Program-made: the position numbers and the translations under genes | Notes under the pieces: generated by a model | What the model saw: only the letters and a program-made list of their open reading frames with translations | Told to the model about the DNA's origin: nothing | The model's database searches: none | Assembly (NCBI GenBank): GCA_045654245.1 | Contig: JAZOMX010000011.1 | Coordinates: 61,313-125,312, forward strand | DNA from: UBA10677 sp045654245 | GTDB taxonomy: Bacteria > Bacillota > Clostridia > Christensenellales > Pumilibacteraceae | Reading direction: 5' to 3' | Length of the DNA: 64,000 bases | In this document: piece after piece, positions 16,548-24,671 of the stretch | Layout of the letters: each line of letters starts with the position of its first letter | How positions within the stretch are numbered: position 1 is the first letter of the stretch

Positions 16548-16961
16548 ATGGTAAGAATAATTTTGCCGATATTGTTTGGAATTTTGGGCGGAGTAGTAAG
16601 CGGAATGGGTATGGGAGGCGGTACGATACTTATTCCACTCCTGACTTTGCTTTCTACCGTTGACCAGCGTTTAGCGCAGTCTATAAACCTACTCGCCTTT
16701 ATTCCGACTTCTATCGTTGCGCTGGTTTTACACGCAAAAAACAAATTAGTAAAATGGAAAGACGCGATTGTTTTTGCTATTCCGTCGGTAATAACTTCCG
16801 TCCTTGCCTCACTGTTAGTCCCTAAACTTGGGAGCAAGTTTTTATCCTCTGCGTTTGGGGTGTTTTTACTAATTCTCGGTGTAATTAGATTAAAGAACGC
16901 CATTAAAGAAAAAAAGAGTGTAAACTCGAAAAAACAAGAGAAATCGTCTTTACAAAAGTAA
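16548..16961 (+). CDS. TSUP (TauE/SafE) family transporter, half-size subunit B
   Basis: This 137-residue protein has the equivalent glycine-rich motif GILGGVVSGMGMGGGTILIP and then AQSINLLAFIPTSIVALVL, aligning with the first subunit and with the second repeat of full-length TSUP proteins. It has about four membrane helices and ends in a Lys/Ser-rich cytoplasmic tail. The start follows GGAGGAGAT. The two halves together would rebuild the eight-helix protein. A short spacer separates it from rnfC, and no terminator is visible between them, so read-through is possible. Confidence 0.82.
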   Translation: MVRIILPILFGILGGVVSGMGMGGGTILIPLLTLLSTVDQRLAQSINLLAFIPTSIVALVLHAKNKLVKWKDAIVFAIPSVITSVLASLLVPKLGSKFLSSAFGVFLLILGVIRLKNAIKEKKSVNSKKQEKSSLQK

Positions 16962-17044
16962 AAAAATATGTTAAAATAACATATTGTAAGCCATTACGCC
17001 TATCGTTATGGTAGGCAGGGTAAAAAAGTTACGGAGGATATATT

Positions 17045-18346
17045 TTGCAGAAGGAATTTAGAGGAGGAGTACACCCATCAGGGCGCAAAGAACTTACCGA
17101 AAATATAGCGGTAAGCGTAATGCCTGCGCCGAAAACGGTGTATATTTCGCTTTCGCAACATATCGGCAAACCGGCGAAAGCAATCGCCACGGTCGGTCAA
17201 GCCGTAGCGGAAGGCGAATTAATCGCAACTGCTGACGGAGTAGTAAGTAGTAATATTTATTCATCCGTGTCAGGTGTGGTAAAAGCGATTGAGAAAAGAG
17301 TAACGGCAAACGGAAAGGGCGAACATATCGTAATCGAGGCTGACGACGAAGGAAGAAAGACAAGACTCGAGCCGTTAACCGAGCCTACCAAAGAACAAAT
17401 ACTCGCTCGAGTAGCGGAGGCAGGAATAGTTGGACTTGGCGGAGCGGGATTCCCCACGGCGGTCAAACTTAATTCTCCCGTTCCTATCGATACGCTAGTA
17501 ATCAACGGAGCGGAGTGCGAGCCTTACATTACTTGCGACTATCGTATTATGCTTGACTATACGGCAAGTTTTATCGACGGCGTTCGTCTAATTAAGGACT
17601 CGCTATCGGTAGAAAAGGCGTATATCGGTATCGAAGATAACAAAGAAAAGGCAATAGCCGTTTTAAAAGATTACCTTGAACAAAACGGAATAAACGATAT
17701 TGAGGTAAAGCCCCTTAAGACGAAATATCCTCAAGGCGCGGAAAAGCAACTTATTTACGGCGTAACGGGAAGAAAAGTTCCTCTTGGCGGACTTCCTACT
17801 GCCGTTGGCGTAGTAGTATGCAACGTCCATACGGCGTTATCGGTTCATTTTGCCGTTCGCGAGGGTAAGCCTCTTTACGAGCGTATTATGACGGTAACGG
17901 GCGAGGGAATAACCGAACCTAAAAATATTTGGGTTGCTAACGGAACTACTTACGAGGCTGTAATCGAGTATTGCGGAGGACTAAAAGAGGGCGTTAGGGT
18001 TGTAAAAATGCTTAACGGCGGACCTATGATGGGCGTAGCGGTAGCAGGCTCGCAAGTTGCTTGCACCAAGACTACGAGTTGCTTGCTCCTTATGAGCGAC
18101 GGCGAGGCGTTTACGGGTAGCCCGTCACAATGTATCAACTGTGGAAAATGCGCAAACGCTTGTCCTATGCGACTAATGCCTATGTATATGGACGCTTACG
18201 CGTTGTCGGGCGAACTTGATAACGCTGTAAAATACGGTCTAAACGCTTGTATCGAGTGCGGAAGTTGTACTTTCGTATGTCCTGCAAAGCGTACGCTCGT
18301 TCAGTCCTTTAGACTAGCGAAAAAGAAACTAAGAGGGAGGAAATAA
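17045..18346 (+). CDS. rnfC: RnfC, NADH-binding iron-sulfur subunit of the Rnf complex
   Basis: This 433-residue protein starts at TTG after a strong GGAGG (17034). The N-terminal part has GGVHPSGRKELTE and a lipoyl-like/SLBB region, the centre has VGLGGAGFPTAVKL and NGAECEPYITCDYR (FMN/NADH-binding, as in NuoF), and the C-terminus has two [4Fe-4S] sites, CINCGKCANACP and CIECGSCTFVCP. RnfC takes electrons to NAD+ at the cytoplasmic face. It is the first of six genes in the order C-D-G-E-A-B, all spaced or overlapping by a few bases. Rnf couples ferredoxin oxidation to ion export. Confidence 0.96.
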   Translation: MQKEFRGGVHPSGRKELTENIAVSVMPAPKTVYISLSQHIGKPAKAIATVGQAVAEGELIATADGVVSSNIYSSVSGVVKAIEKRVTANGKGEHIVIEADDEGRKTRLEPLTEPTKEQILARVAEAGIVGLGGAGFPTAVKLNSPVPIDTLVINGAECEPYITCDYRIMLDYTASFIDGVRLIKDSLSVEKAYIGIEDNKEKAIAVLKDYLEQNGINDIEVKPLKTKYPQGAEKQLIYGVTGRKVPLGGLPTAVGVVVCNVHTALSVHFAVREGKPLYERIMTVTGEGITEPKNIWVANGTTYEAVIEYCGGLKEGVRVVKMLNGGPMMGVAVAGSQVACTKTTSCLLLMSDGEAFTGSPSQCINCGKCANACPMRLMPMYMDAYALSGELDNAVKYGLNACIECGSCTFVCPAKRTLVQSFRLAKKKLRGRK

Positions 18347-18348
18347 AA

Positions 18349-19413
18349 ATGAGTAATTTCGTAGTATCTTCTTCTCCTCATATAACTAACAAGTCAAATT
18401 CGACGAGAAGAATAATGGCGGACGTGCTAATCGCACTTGCGCCCGTGTTTATTGCGTCGGTGTTGTTCTTTGGTCACCACGTAGCACTAAACGTACTGTT
18501 TTGCTGTCTTTTCTGCGGAGGAGCGGAAACGCTTTGGAGTATGTTCCGCACTAAAAAGTGGAACAAAGAAGGATTTAAGTCGGCATCAACTTGGGATTTA
18601 TCCTGTTTCGTAACCGCAGTAATCTTGGCTCTAAACCTACCTGCGACTATGAAAATTTGGGGATTTAACCTCGTTTCCAAGAGCGGAACGGTAATTATTA
18701 GTTTTGATACGCTCTTGGCGTGCCTAATCGGTTCAATCGTAGCAATCGTTTTAGTAAAAGGATTGTTCGGTGGAATAGGAAGAAACTTCGCTAACCCCGC
18801 ACTAACAGCAAGAATATTCTTGTTCTTAACATTTGCGCTCGGTTTTGCAACCTCACAAACTACTGGAGCGGTGTTCTCGGCAAGTACGGGAGCGACTTGG
18901 CTTTCTGGAAACAAAGAAGTATCTGGTAAAGTAATAAAGACTTTGTTTTTTGGAAATCACGGTTCTGCTGCAGTAGGCGAGACTTGCGTAATAGCGTTGC
19001 TTTTAGGCTATATTTACCTTTCGGTAAGAAAAGTAATCGATTTTAGAATTCCTCTTATGATAATCGGTTGGACGGCTGTGCTTGCGCTAATTTGCGACGG
19101 ACTAATCTCTAGTTCGCTTAAAGGCGCAGACTTATGGTACAATATGCTCGCGCACGTTTTATCGGGCGGACTAATATTCGGCGCAATCTTTATGGCGACC
19201 GACTACGCAACTTCGCCCAACACCTTTATCGGAAATTGCATATATTGTTTCGGTATTGCGCTACTTACGGTGCTAATAAGAGTATTCGCGTCTTACCCCG
19301 AGGGTATGAGTTTTGCGGTACTTATTATGAACTGTGTAGTACCCCTAATCGACAAATATATTTATCCTCGTCCTTTCGGGTTCATAAAGCAAAAGAAAGG
19401 AGGTAAAGAGTAA
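18349..19413 (+). CDS. rnfD: RnfD, membrane flavoprotein subunit of the Rnf complex
   Basis: The 354-residue protein is very hydrophobic with about nine or ten membrane segments. It begins with SSPHITNKSNSTRRIMADV, typical of RnfD, and carries GRNFANPALTARIF. The motif FSASTGATWLSG is the expected covalent FMN attachment site, with the flavin joined through a phosphoester to the threonine of TGAT. Its ATG is 3 bases after rnfC, and its stop overlaps the rnfG start by one base. Length and features are ordinary. Confidence 0.95.
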   Translation: MSNFVVSSSPHITNKSNSTRRIMADVLIALAPVFIASVLFFGHHVALNVLFCCLFCGGAETLWSMFRTKKWNKEGFKSASTWDLSCFVTAVILALNLPATMKIWGFNLVSKSGTVIISFDTLLACLIGSIVAIVLVKGLFGGIGRNFANPALTARIFLFLTFALGFATSQTTGAVFSASTGATWLSGNKEVSGKVIKTLFFGNHGSAAVGETCVIALLLGYIYLSVRKVIDFRIPLMIIGWTAVLALICDGLISSSLKGADLWYNMLAHVLSGGLIFGAIFMATDYATSPNTFIGNCIYCFGIALLTVLIRVFASYPEGMSFAVLIMNCVVPLIDKYIYPRPFGFIKQKKGGKE

Positions 19414-20903
19414 TGAAAAAGTCTGTAAAAGAAACTCTTAAATCAGTAATCGTACTCTTTACGATAGCGCTCGTATGCGTAGGATTGTTAGCCGTAGCGA
19501 ACAATTTTCTAAAATACGAGGCGAAACTCGATAAAGCAATGGCAAAAACGCTTTACACCGTTTGCCCTACTGGAGAGGCAAGCGACGTAAATGCGATTGA
19601 GTTCTTCGAACTCGTAAAAGCGGACGAGCAAATAGGTGCGGTAAATAAAAAGCACGGCTCGGCTACGACTAAGGTAGTTGCCGTATATAGAGCGACCAAG
19701 GGCGCAAACGCTGGAAAATATATTATTCAATCCCAAGCCCAAGGCAGAGACGCCGAAGTAGTAATGCTTACTTCGTACGACGAAAACGGCAGAATAATGA
19801 AGTCGATTAACTATTCGCAAGCGGAAAGTTACTGGAAAAAGGTTGATGAAAGTTCGTTCGATAAACTCATAGGTAAAGACGGCGCGATTAAGGATACCGA
19901 TATTGCAGTTAGCACGGGCGCAACTATTTCGCATCGAGCGATAGCAAAGGCAATCACGGTAGCAAACGCAATGATTAGCGAAATGCTAAAAGTTCCCGAA
20001 ACGGAAATGTTACCTTCGCTACAATCGGCTCTCCTTGCCGACGAGTATGAAAAAGTGGTTGGAATTTCTAGCATACTTGACGACGTAAACGAGACTGCTC
20101 CCGACGAAGACACCAAAGTTTTAGCGGTATATAAGGCAACCAAGGGCGAAAACGCAGGAAAATATATCGTATTAGCGCAAAGCAAGAACGGAAAATGGTA
20201 TCCGCCTCTAAAAATGCTTACCGCTTTCGACGAGCAGGGCAAAATCATAAAGACGGTATGCCATTACTGTGAAGACAGTTATATCGGTCAAGTAAACCCC
20301 GAGTGGTACGGAAATATCGTAGGTAAGAGTGGCGAAATCGTAGCCGACGACTTTGCGACGAATACCGGCGCAACGAACACGCTCGCAACTATGGCGAAAG
20401 CAATCACGCTTTCTGGAACTATGGCTCAACAAATGCAGACTGCTCCAGAAACGGAAATGTTAGCCTCGCTCCAAGATGCTCTACCTGCCGACGGATACGA
20501 AAAGGTAAGCGGAATAGCCTCGGTAATTGCTTCGGTAAACGCAATTGCTCCCGACGAGGACACCAAAGTTATAGCGGTATATAAGGCAACTAAGGGCGCA
20601 AACGCAGGTAAGTATATTATTTTAGCGCAAAGCAAGAACGGAAAGTGGTATCCGCCGCTAAAAATGCTTACGGCTTACGACGAGCAAGGCAAGATTATTA
20701 AGACGGTATGTCACTACTGTGAAGACAGTTATATCGGTCAAGTAAATCCTGAGTGGTATGGAAATATCGCAGGAAAGACGGGAGAAATCGTGGCTGACGA
20801 TTTTGCAACGAATACTGGAGCAACGAACACGCTCGCAACTATGGCGAAGGCAATCACGCTTTCAAACTCGATTGCAACTACGCTTACGGGAGGTAACGCA
20901 TAA
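19413..20903 (+). CDS. rnfG: RnfG with three tandem FMN-binding domains
   Basis: RnfG usually has one membrane helix and one FMN-binding domain in about 200 residues. This one has 496. After the N-terminal helix (VIVLFTIALVCVGLLAVANN) come three domains, each with the covalent-FMN motif: STGAT (Thr171), NTGAT (Thr321) and NTGAT (Thr471), spaced exactly 150 residues. Domains 2 and 3 are recent copies, nearly identical over LAQSKNGKWYPPLKMLTA and CHYCEDSYIGQVNPEWYGNI, and both carry a CHYC pair (C283/C286, C433/C436) that domain 1 lacks. The gene sits in the normal place between rnfD and rnfE and overlaps both by one base. The extra domains would face outside the membrane. Confidence 0.93.
   Translation: MKKSVKETLKSVIVLFTIALVCVGLLAVANNFLKYEAKLDKAMAKTLYTVCPTGEASDVNAIEFFELVKADEQIGAVNKKHGSATTKVVAVYRATKGANAGKYIIQSQAQGRDAEVVMLTSYDENGRIMKSINYSQAESYWKKVDESSFDKLIGKDGAIKDTDIAVSTGATISHRAIAKAITVANAMISEMLKVPETEMLPSLQSALLADEYEKVVGISSILDDVNETAPDEDTKVLAVYKATKGENAGKYIVLAQSKNGKWYPPLKMLTAFDEQGKIIKTVCHYCEDSYIGQVNPEWYGNIVGKSGEIVADDFATNTGATNTLATMAKAITLSGTMAQQMQTAPETEMLASLQDALPADGYEKVSGIASVIASVNAIAPDEDTKVIAVYKATKGANAGKYIILAQSKNGKWYPPLKMLTAYDEQGKIIKTVCHYCEDSYIGQVNPEWYGNIAGKTGEIVADDFATNTGATNTLATMAKAITLSNSIATTLTGGNA
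19998..20897 (+). repeat. Two tandem 450-bp repeats inside rnfG
   Basis: Unit 1 (19998-20447) and unit 2 (20448-20897) both open with GAAACGGAAATGTTA and share long runs of identity with mostly third-position changes, in register at exactly 450 bp (for example 20101 with 20551). They encode FMN-binding domains 2 and 3. The synonymous pattern of differences points to a duplication kept under protein-level selection. Confidence 0.9.
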
Positions 20904-21505
20904 TGGATAAGAAAGAAATAAAAGAGGCGTTCCTTGGTGGAATACTAAATAACCCCGTATTCGTGTTAGTGCTAGGAACTTGCCCTACGATAGCGAAGTC
21001 TGATACGATATTTAATGCGTTAGGACTAGGACTAGCGACGGCGTTCGTACTAATTTGCTCCAACTTGTTTATCTCGCTACTTCGTAAACTAATCCCCGAT
21101 AAAGTAAGACTTCCAGCGTATATCGTAATAATTGCGACTTTCGTAACGCTAGTTCAACTTTTCGTAGCGAAATTCTTACCAGACTTAAACAAGAGTATAG
21201 GAGCGTTTATACCGCTTATTGTAGTAAACTGCATTATACTAGGTAGAGCAGAGGCGTACGCAAGCAAGAACAACGTCGTTTACTCGCTAATCGACGGCGT
21301 ATCAATGGGAATCGGTTTTACGCTCGCATTACTACTTATGGGTGCGATAAGACAAGGATTAGCGCTACTAGGACTAACGATTTTCCAAGCAACGGCAGGC
21401 GGATTTATAGTATTCGGATTACTTATGGCGCTATTTAATTTCGTAATGCAAATAGTGAAAGAAAATCAAAACAAGAAACAATTTTTAAGCGGAGGTAACG
21501 AATAA
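20903..21505 (+). CDS. rnfE: RnfE, membrane subunit of the Rnf complex
   Basis: This 200-residue, six-helix protein has NNPVFVLVLGTCPTIAKS near the N-terminus, with the cysteine that in Rnf/Nqr homologues helps bind the membrane-embedded iron-sulfur cluster shared with RnfA. IPLIVVNCIILGRAEAYAS supplies the second conserved cysteine. The start overlaps the rnfG stop by one base, and its own stop overlaps the rnfA start. Nothing unusual is seen. Confidence 0.95.
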   Translation: MDKKEIKEAFLGGILNNPVFVLVLGTCPTIAKSDTIFNALGLGLATAFVLICSNLFISLLRKLIPDKVRLPAYIVIIATFVTLVQLFVAKFLPDLNKSIGAFIPLIVVNCIILGRAEAYASKNNVVYSLIDGVSMGIGFTLALLLMGAIRQGLALLGLTIFQATAGGFIVFGLLMALFNFVMQIVKENQNKKQFLSGGNE

Positions 21506-22083
21506 TGAGTGAAATTATATCAATAGTAATTGCTGGTATCGTTACCAACAACATAGTTTTGGTACAGTCAATCGGAATTTGTCCGTTCCTTGGCGTAAGT
21601 AAGAAAACGGACTCTGCGCTCGGTATGGGTATGGCGGTAACCTTCGTACTCGTAATCGCGTCGCTAGTTTGCTACCTTTTGTACTACTATATGTTAGTTC
21701 CGCTAGAAATTACTTATCTACAAACTATCGTATTCATACTAATAATAGCGGTGCTCGTTCAAATTTTGGATATAGTCCTAAAAAAACTATCTCCTTCGCT
21801 ATATAACTCGCTCGGCGTTTACCTTGCCCTTATCACTACTAACTGTGCGGTGTTAGGCACGGCAAACGAAGTAATCAGCAAGGCTATGTCGCTAGTAAAC
21901 ACGATTGCGCACTCGATTGCAATCGGCTTAGGCTTTACGCTAGCGCTACTACTTATGGCGGGAATTAGAGAGAAGATGACGACGGCAAATATTCCTGGAC
22001 CGTTCAAAGGCTTGCCAATCGCTCTTATTACGGCGGGAATTATGGCTCTAGCGTTCGCTGGACTTAACGGACTTACTTTCTAG
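21505..22083 (+). CDS. rnfA: RnfA, membrane subunit of the Rnf complex
   Basis: This 192-residue protein is homologous to RnfE with inverted topology. It has NNIVLVQSIGICPFLGVSKK and LITTNCAVLGTANE, each with the conserved cysteine thought to ligate the intramembrane iron-sulfur centre at the RnfA/E interface. About six membrane helices are visible. The ATG overlaps the rnfE stop by one base and is preceded by GGAGG within rnfE. The rnfB gene follows 11 bases later with its own GGAGG. Confidence 0.95.
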   Translation: MSEIISIVIAGIVTNNIVLVQSIGICPFLGVSKKTDSALGMGMAVTFVLVIASLVCYLLYYYMLVPLEITYLQTIVFILIIAVLVQILDIVLKKLSPSLYNSLGVYLALITTNCAVLGTANEVISKAMSLVNTIAHSIAIGLGFTLALLLMAGIREKMTTANIPGPFKGLPIALITAGIMALAFAGLNGLTF

Positions 22084-22094
22084 GAGGATAAAAA

Positions 22095-22925
22095 ATGCAA
22101 ATTATAAATTATCTTTCCGCTGGAATTTTTATGAAGTTTATTTTCCCGGCTATACTAATCGCAGTAATCGCAGGCGCACTTGCGTTTTTCCTCGCGTTCC
22201 TTGGACAAAAAATGTCCGTTGAACACGACGAGAGAATAGACGCCGTAAAGGAGCATCTTTCCGGTGCGAACTGTGGTGGTTGTGGTTATGCCGGTTGCGG
22301 TGCTTTCGCCGAGGCTCTCGTTAAAGGCGAAACCGACCTAAGCAAGTGTAACGCAACGAGCAAAAAAGACAAAGATGCAATCGCTGAGATACTTAATATT
22401 ACGGTAATTGCAGGCGAGAGAACGGTTGCATACGTCGCTTGTAACGGTGGTAACGCTTGTGACAATAAGTTTGAATATCAAGGTTACGGAGACTGTGTTT
22501 CGGCTGAAATTTTGGCTGGAGGAAACAAAGGTTGCGACGTAGGCTGTATGGGACTAGGAAGTTGTTCTATGGTATGTCCTCACCACGCAATTATGGTAAA
22601 TAAAGACACGGCTGTTTCGGAAGTAGATTCCTCACATTGTACCTCGTGCGGAGCGTGCATAGCGACTTGCCCCAAAGCGCTAATTAAAAGAGTTCCCGTT
22701 TCGGCAGTAGCGGTTATTGCTTGCTCGAACAAATGTAAGGCGAAGGAAGTTATGGCGGTATGTAAAAACGGCTGTATCGCTTGTGGAAAATGCGCTAGAA
22801 CTTGCCCCTCGCAAGCAATCACAATCGTTGATAACCTTGCCGTAATTGACTACGAAAAGTGTAGTAGATGTGGAGCGTGCATAGACGCTTGCCCAAGAAA
22901 ATGTATTCATCCGTTTAACAAATAA
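22095..22925 (+). CDS. rnfB: RnfB, ferredoxin-oxidising iron-sulfur subunit of the Rnf complex
   Basis: The 276-residue protein starts with one membrane helix (FIFPAILIAVIAGALAFFL region), then the four-cysteine GANCGGCGYAGCGAFAEAL cluster domain. It continues with several ferredoxin-type [4Fe-4S] motifs, including CTSCGACIATCP, CIACGKCARTCP and CSRCGACIDACP, and a CDVGCMGLGSCSMVCP block. RnfB receives electrons from reduced ferredoxin. It closes the rnfCDGEAB operon and is followed at once by a strong terminator. Confidence 0.95.
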   Translation: MQIINYLSAGIFMKFIFPAILIAVIAGALAFFLAFLGQKMSVEHDERIDAVKEHLSGANCGGCGYAGCGAFAEALVKGETDLSKCNATSKKDKDAIAEILNITVIAGERTVAYVACNGGNACDNKFEYQGYGDCVSAEILAGGNKGCDVGCMGLGSCSMVCPHHAIMVNKDTAVSEVDSSHCTSCGACIATCPKALIKRVPVSAVAVIACSNKCKAKEVMAVCKNGCIACGKCARTCPSQAITIVDNLAVIDYEKCSRCGACIDACPRKCIHPFNK

Positions 22926-22940
22926 CGAAAACAACGAAAA

Positions 22941-22972
22941 AAAGAACTTGGATTTTCCAAGTTCTTTTTTTT
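22941..22972 (+). terminator. Terminator of the rnf operon
   Basis: AAAGAACTTGGA pairs perfectly with TCCAAGTTCTTT around a TTT loop, followed by a run of T. It lies 16 bases after the rnfB stop. Confidence 0.93.
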
Positions 22973-23107
22973 GTGCGCATTTTAGGTTGAACCGAGTAAG
23001 GAAATAAATTATAAAAAAATGAAAGTTTGTTTCGTTTTTGTTCTTAATTGCCTATTTTATGAATAGTAATAAATACAAGCCTTTTTGTTGGATTTTGCGT
23101 CAAAGAA

Positions 23108-23137
23108 ATTGCTAAAAATTGCTAAAAATTGCTAAAA
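23108..23137 (+). repeat. Three exact tandem copies of a 10-bp unit upstream of the deacetylase gene
   Basis: ATTGCTAAAA is repeated three times without change at 23108-23117, 23118-23127 and 23128-23137, about 50 bases before the deacetylase start. One repeat equals about one helical turn. The rest of the 262-base gap is AT-rich with no clear promoter. Confidence 0.8.
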
Positions 23138-23187
23138 TCGTCCAAAATTCGACAAGTAAAGTAAGTTACAATGGGAGAAGTCAAACA

Positions 23188-23964
23188 ATGAAATTTTTGA
23201 TTTTCAGCAAGAAGAAATTACTCGTTCTTTTTTCGTTTGCTCTGTCGTTTATCGTTTTGCTGGTTGCGGTAGGCCAAACGGGTGCTTACGCCGTTTATGC
23301 GGGTAAAACTACGAGAAAATTACCGATTTATTGTGTGCAAACTGAAGAAAAGAAAGTAGCGCTTACTTTCGATTGCGCTTGGGGTGCGGACAAAACTGAT
23401 GCGATTTTGGAAACGCTAGAGCGATACGACGCAAAAGCAACCTTTTTTGCGGTTGAGTTTTGGGCGGAGAAATATTCGGATAAACTCAAAAAACTTGCCC
23501 AAAGTGGACGGGTAGAAATCGGTACGCACTCGGCGACGCATCCGCATATGAATTCGCTGTCAAAAACGCAAATTGAACTTGAACTATCCTCGTCGGTTGC
23601 ATCAATCGAAAATATAACGGGAGTTAAACCTACGCTGTTTCGTGCGCCGTTCGGCGAGTATAACGATACGCTAATAGAGACGGCGGAGGAGCAAGGCCTA
23701 TTTACCGTTCAATGGGACGTGGATTCGCTTGACTGGAAAGGCGTTAAAAGTGAAAAAATGGCTAGTAAGATTATTAGCAGAGTAAAAGAGGGCAGTATCG
23801 TGCTTATGCACAACGACGGAGAACATACCGCCGAGGCGCTCCCTGCGATTATAGAAGGGTTAAAGAACAAAGGTTTTACACTCGTAACGGTCGGAGAACT
23901 AATTTATAAAGAAAATTACCATATCGACAATACGGGAAAACAAATACTGAAAGAAAGGACATAA
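23188..23964 (+). CDS. PdaB-like polysaccharide deacetylase
   Basis: This is a 258-residue protein with an N-terminal signal anchor (KLLVLFSFALSFIVLLVAVG) and a carbohydrate esterase 4 NodB domain. The metal-binding aspartate pair region is LTFDCAWGADKT, the histidines are in GTHSATHPHM, and the catalytic region continues with FRAPFGEYND and DVDSLDWKG to LMHNDG. The order and the AWG after FD match PdaB/YlxY-type sporulation deacetylases of peptidoglycan. The ATG at 23188 has GGGAGAAG 8 bases upstream and starts just before the signal sequence; an upstream in-frame start would prefix a Lys/Ser-rich stretch with no ribosome site. Confidence 0.85.
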   Translation: MKFLIFSKKKLLVLFSFALSFIVLLVAVGQTGAYAVYAGKTTRKLPIYCVQTEEKKVALTFDCAWGADKTDAILETLERYDAKATFFAVEFWAEKYSDKLKKLAQSGRVEIGTHSATHPHMNSLSKTQIELELSSSVASIENITGVKPTLFRAPFGEYNDTLIETAEEQGLFTVQWDVDSLDWKGVKSEKMASKIISRVKEGSIVLMHNDGEHTAEALPAIIEGLKNKGFTLVTVGELIYKENYHIDNTGKQILKERT

Positions 23965-23967
23965 AAG

Positions 23968-24627
23968 ATGAACGACAATTTTACGAACAACAAGGTTTAC
24001 CTAATGGGCAAGGTTTTAACTGCGCCCACTTACTCACACGAACTTTACGGCGAAGGATTTTACGAATTCTACCTAGAAGTACCTCGTCTTTCGGGACAAA
24101 CGGACGTAATTCCGGTTACCGTATCCGAACGGCTAATGGTAGGAAAAAATCTTACAAACGGCGAAAAAGTTGCCTTAACGGGGCAATTTAGGAGTTATAA
24201 CAAACTCGAAAACGAAAAAAGCAAACTAATGCTTACCGTTTTCGTTCGTGATTTTCTTGACTACGACGAGAATAACGATAACCCCAACTCTGTTGAACTT
24301 AACGGCTATATTTGCAAAGAGCCCGTGTATAGAACGACGCCGTTTAACCGTGAAATTTGCGATATTTTGCTCGCCGTTAACCGTGGTTACGGAAAGTCCG
24401 ACTATATTCCTTGTATAGCGTGGGGTAGAAACGCTCGGTTCGTTAAGAATATAGAGGTTGGTGGAAACGTAACGCTAAACGGACGAATCCAAAGCAGAAA
24501 GTACAACAAAAAGATTTCCGAAACGGCGTCCGAAGAGCGCACGGCGTATGAACTTTCGGTAAACAAAATCTTGTACGATAGAACGCAATCGCTTTCTTTA
24601 AGTGAGGAAAAAGAAGAAATTATGTAA
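23968..24627 (+). CDS. Tandem OB-fold single-stranded-DNA-binding-like protein
   Basis: The 219-residue protein appears to hold two SSB-type OB folds. The first half has NKVYLMGKVLTAPTYSHELY, EGFYEFYLEVPRLSG and GEKVALTGQFRSY; the second has SVELNGYICKEPVYRTTPFN, REICDILLAVNRGYGKSDYI, PCIAWGRNA and GGNVTLNGRIQSRKY. The second OB fold keeps the SSB pattern closely (ILLAVNR, IPCIAWG, LNGRIQSR). It is not the replicative SSB, which has one OB fold and a DDDIPF-like tail; the tail here is SEEKEEIM. The gene starts 3 bases after the deacetylase and is followed by a terminator. The role is unknown. Confidence 0.72.
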   Translation: MNDNFTNNKVYLMGKVLTAPTYSHELYGEGFYEFYLEVPRLSGQTDVIPVTVSERLMVGKNLTNGEKVALTGQFRSYNKLENEKSKLMLTVFVRDFLDYDENNDNPNSVELNGYICKEPVYRTTPFNREICDILLAVNRGYGKSDYIPCIAWGRNARFVKNIEVGGNVTLNGRIQSRKYNKKISETASEERTAYELSVNKILYDRTQSLSLSEEKEEIM

Positions 24628-24633
24628 AAAAAT

Positions 24634-24663
24634 AGCCAAGGCTTTTTTGCCTTGGCTGTTTTC
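24634..24663 (+). terminator. Bidirectional terminator between the SSB-like gene and the convergent gene
   Basis: AGCCAAGGC pairs perfectly with GCCTTGGCT around a T6 loop, with GTTTT after it and an A-run before it. It can serve both the + strand operon and the convergent minus-strand gene, whose stop is at 24672. Confidence 0.88.
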
Positions 24664-24671
24664 AATTTTGA

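Noticed and set aside
16962..17044. Regulatory RNA before rnfC
   Set aside because: A 7-bp hairpin (GCCTATC with GGTAGGC) exists, but it is short, no T-run follows, and no known riboswitch core is recognisable.
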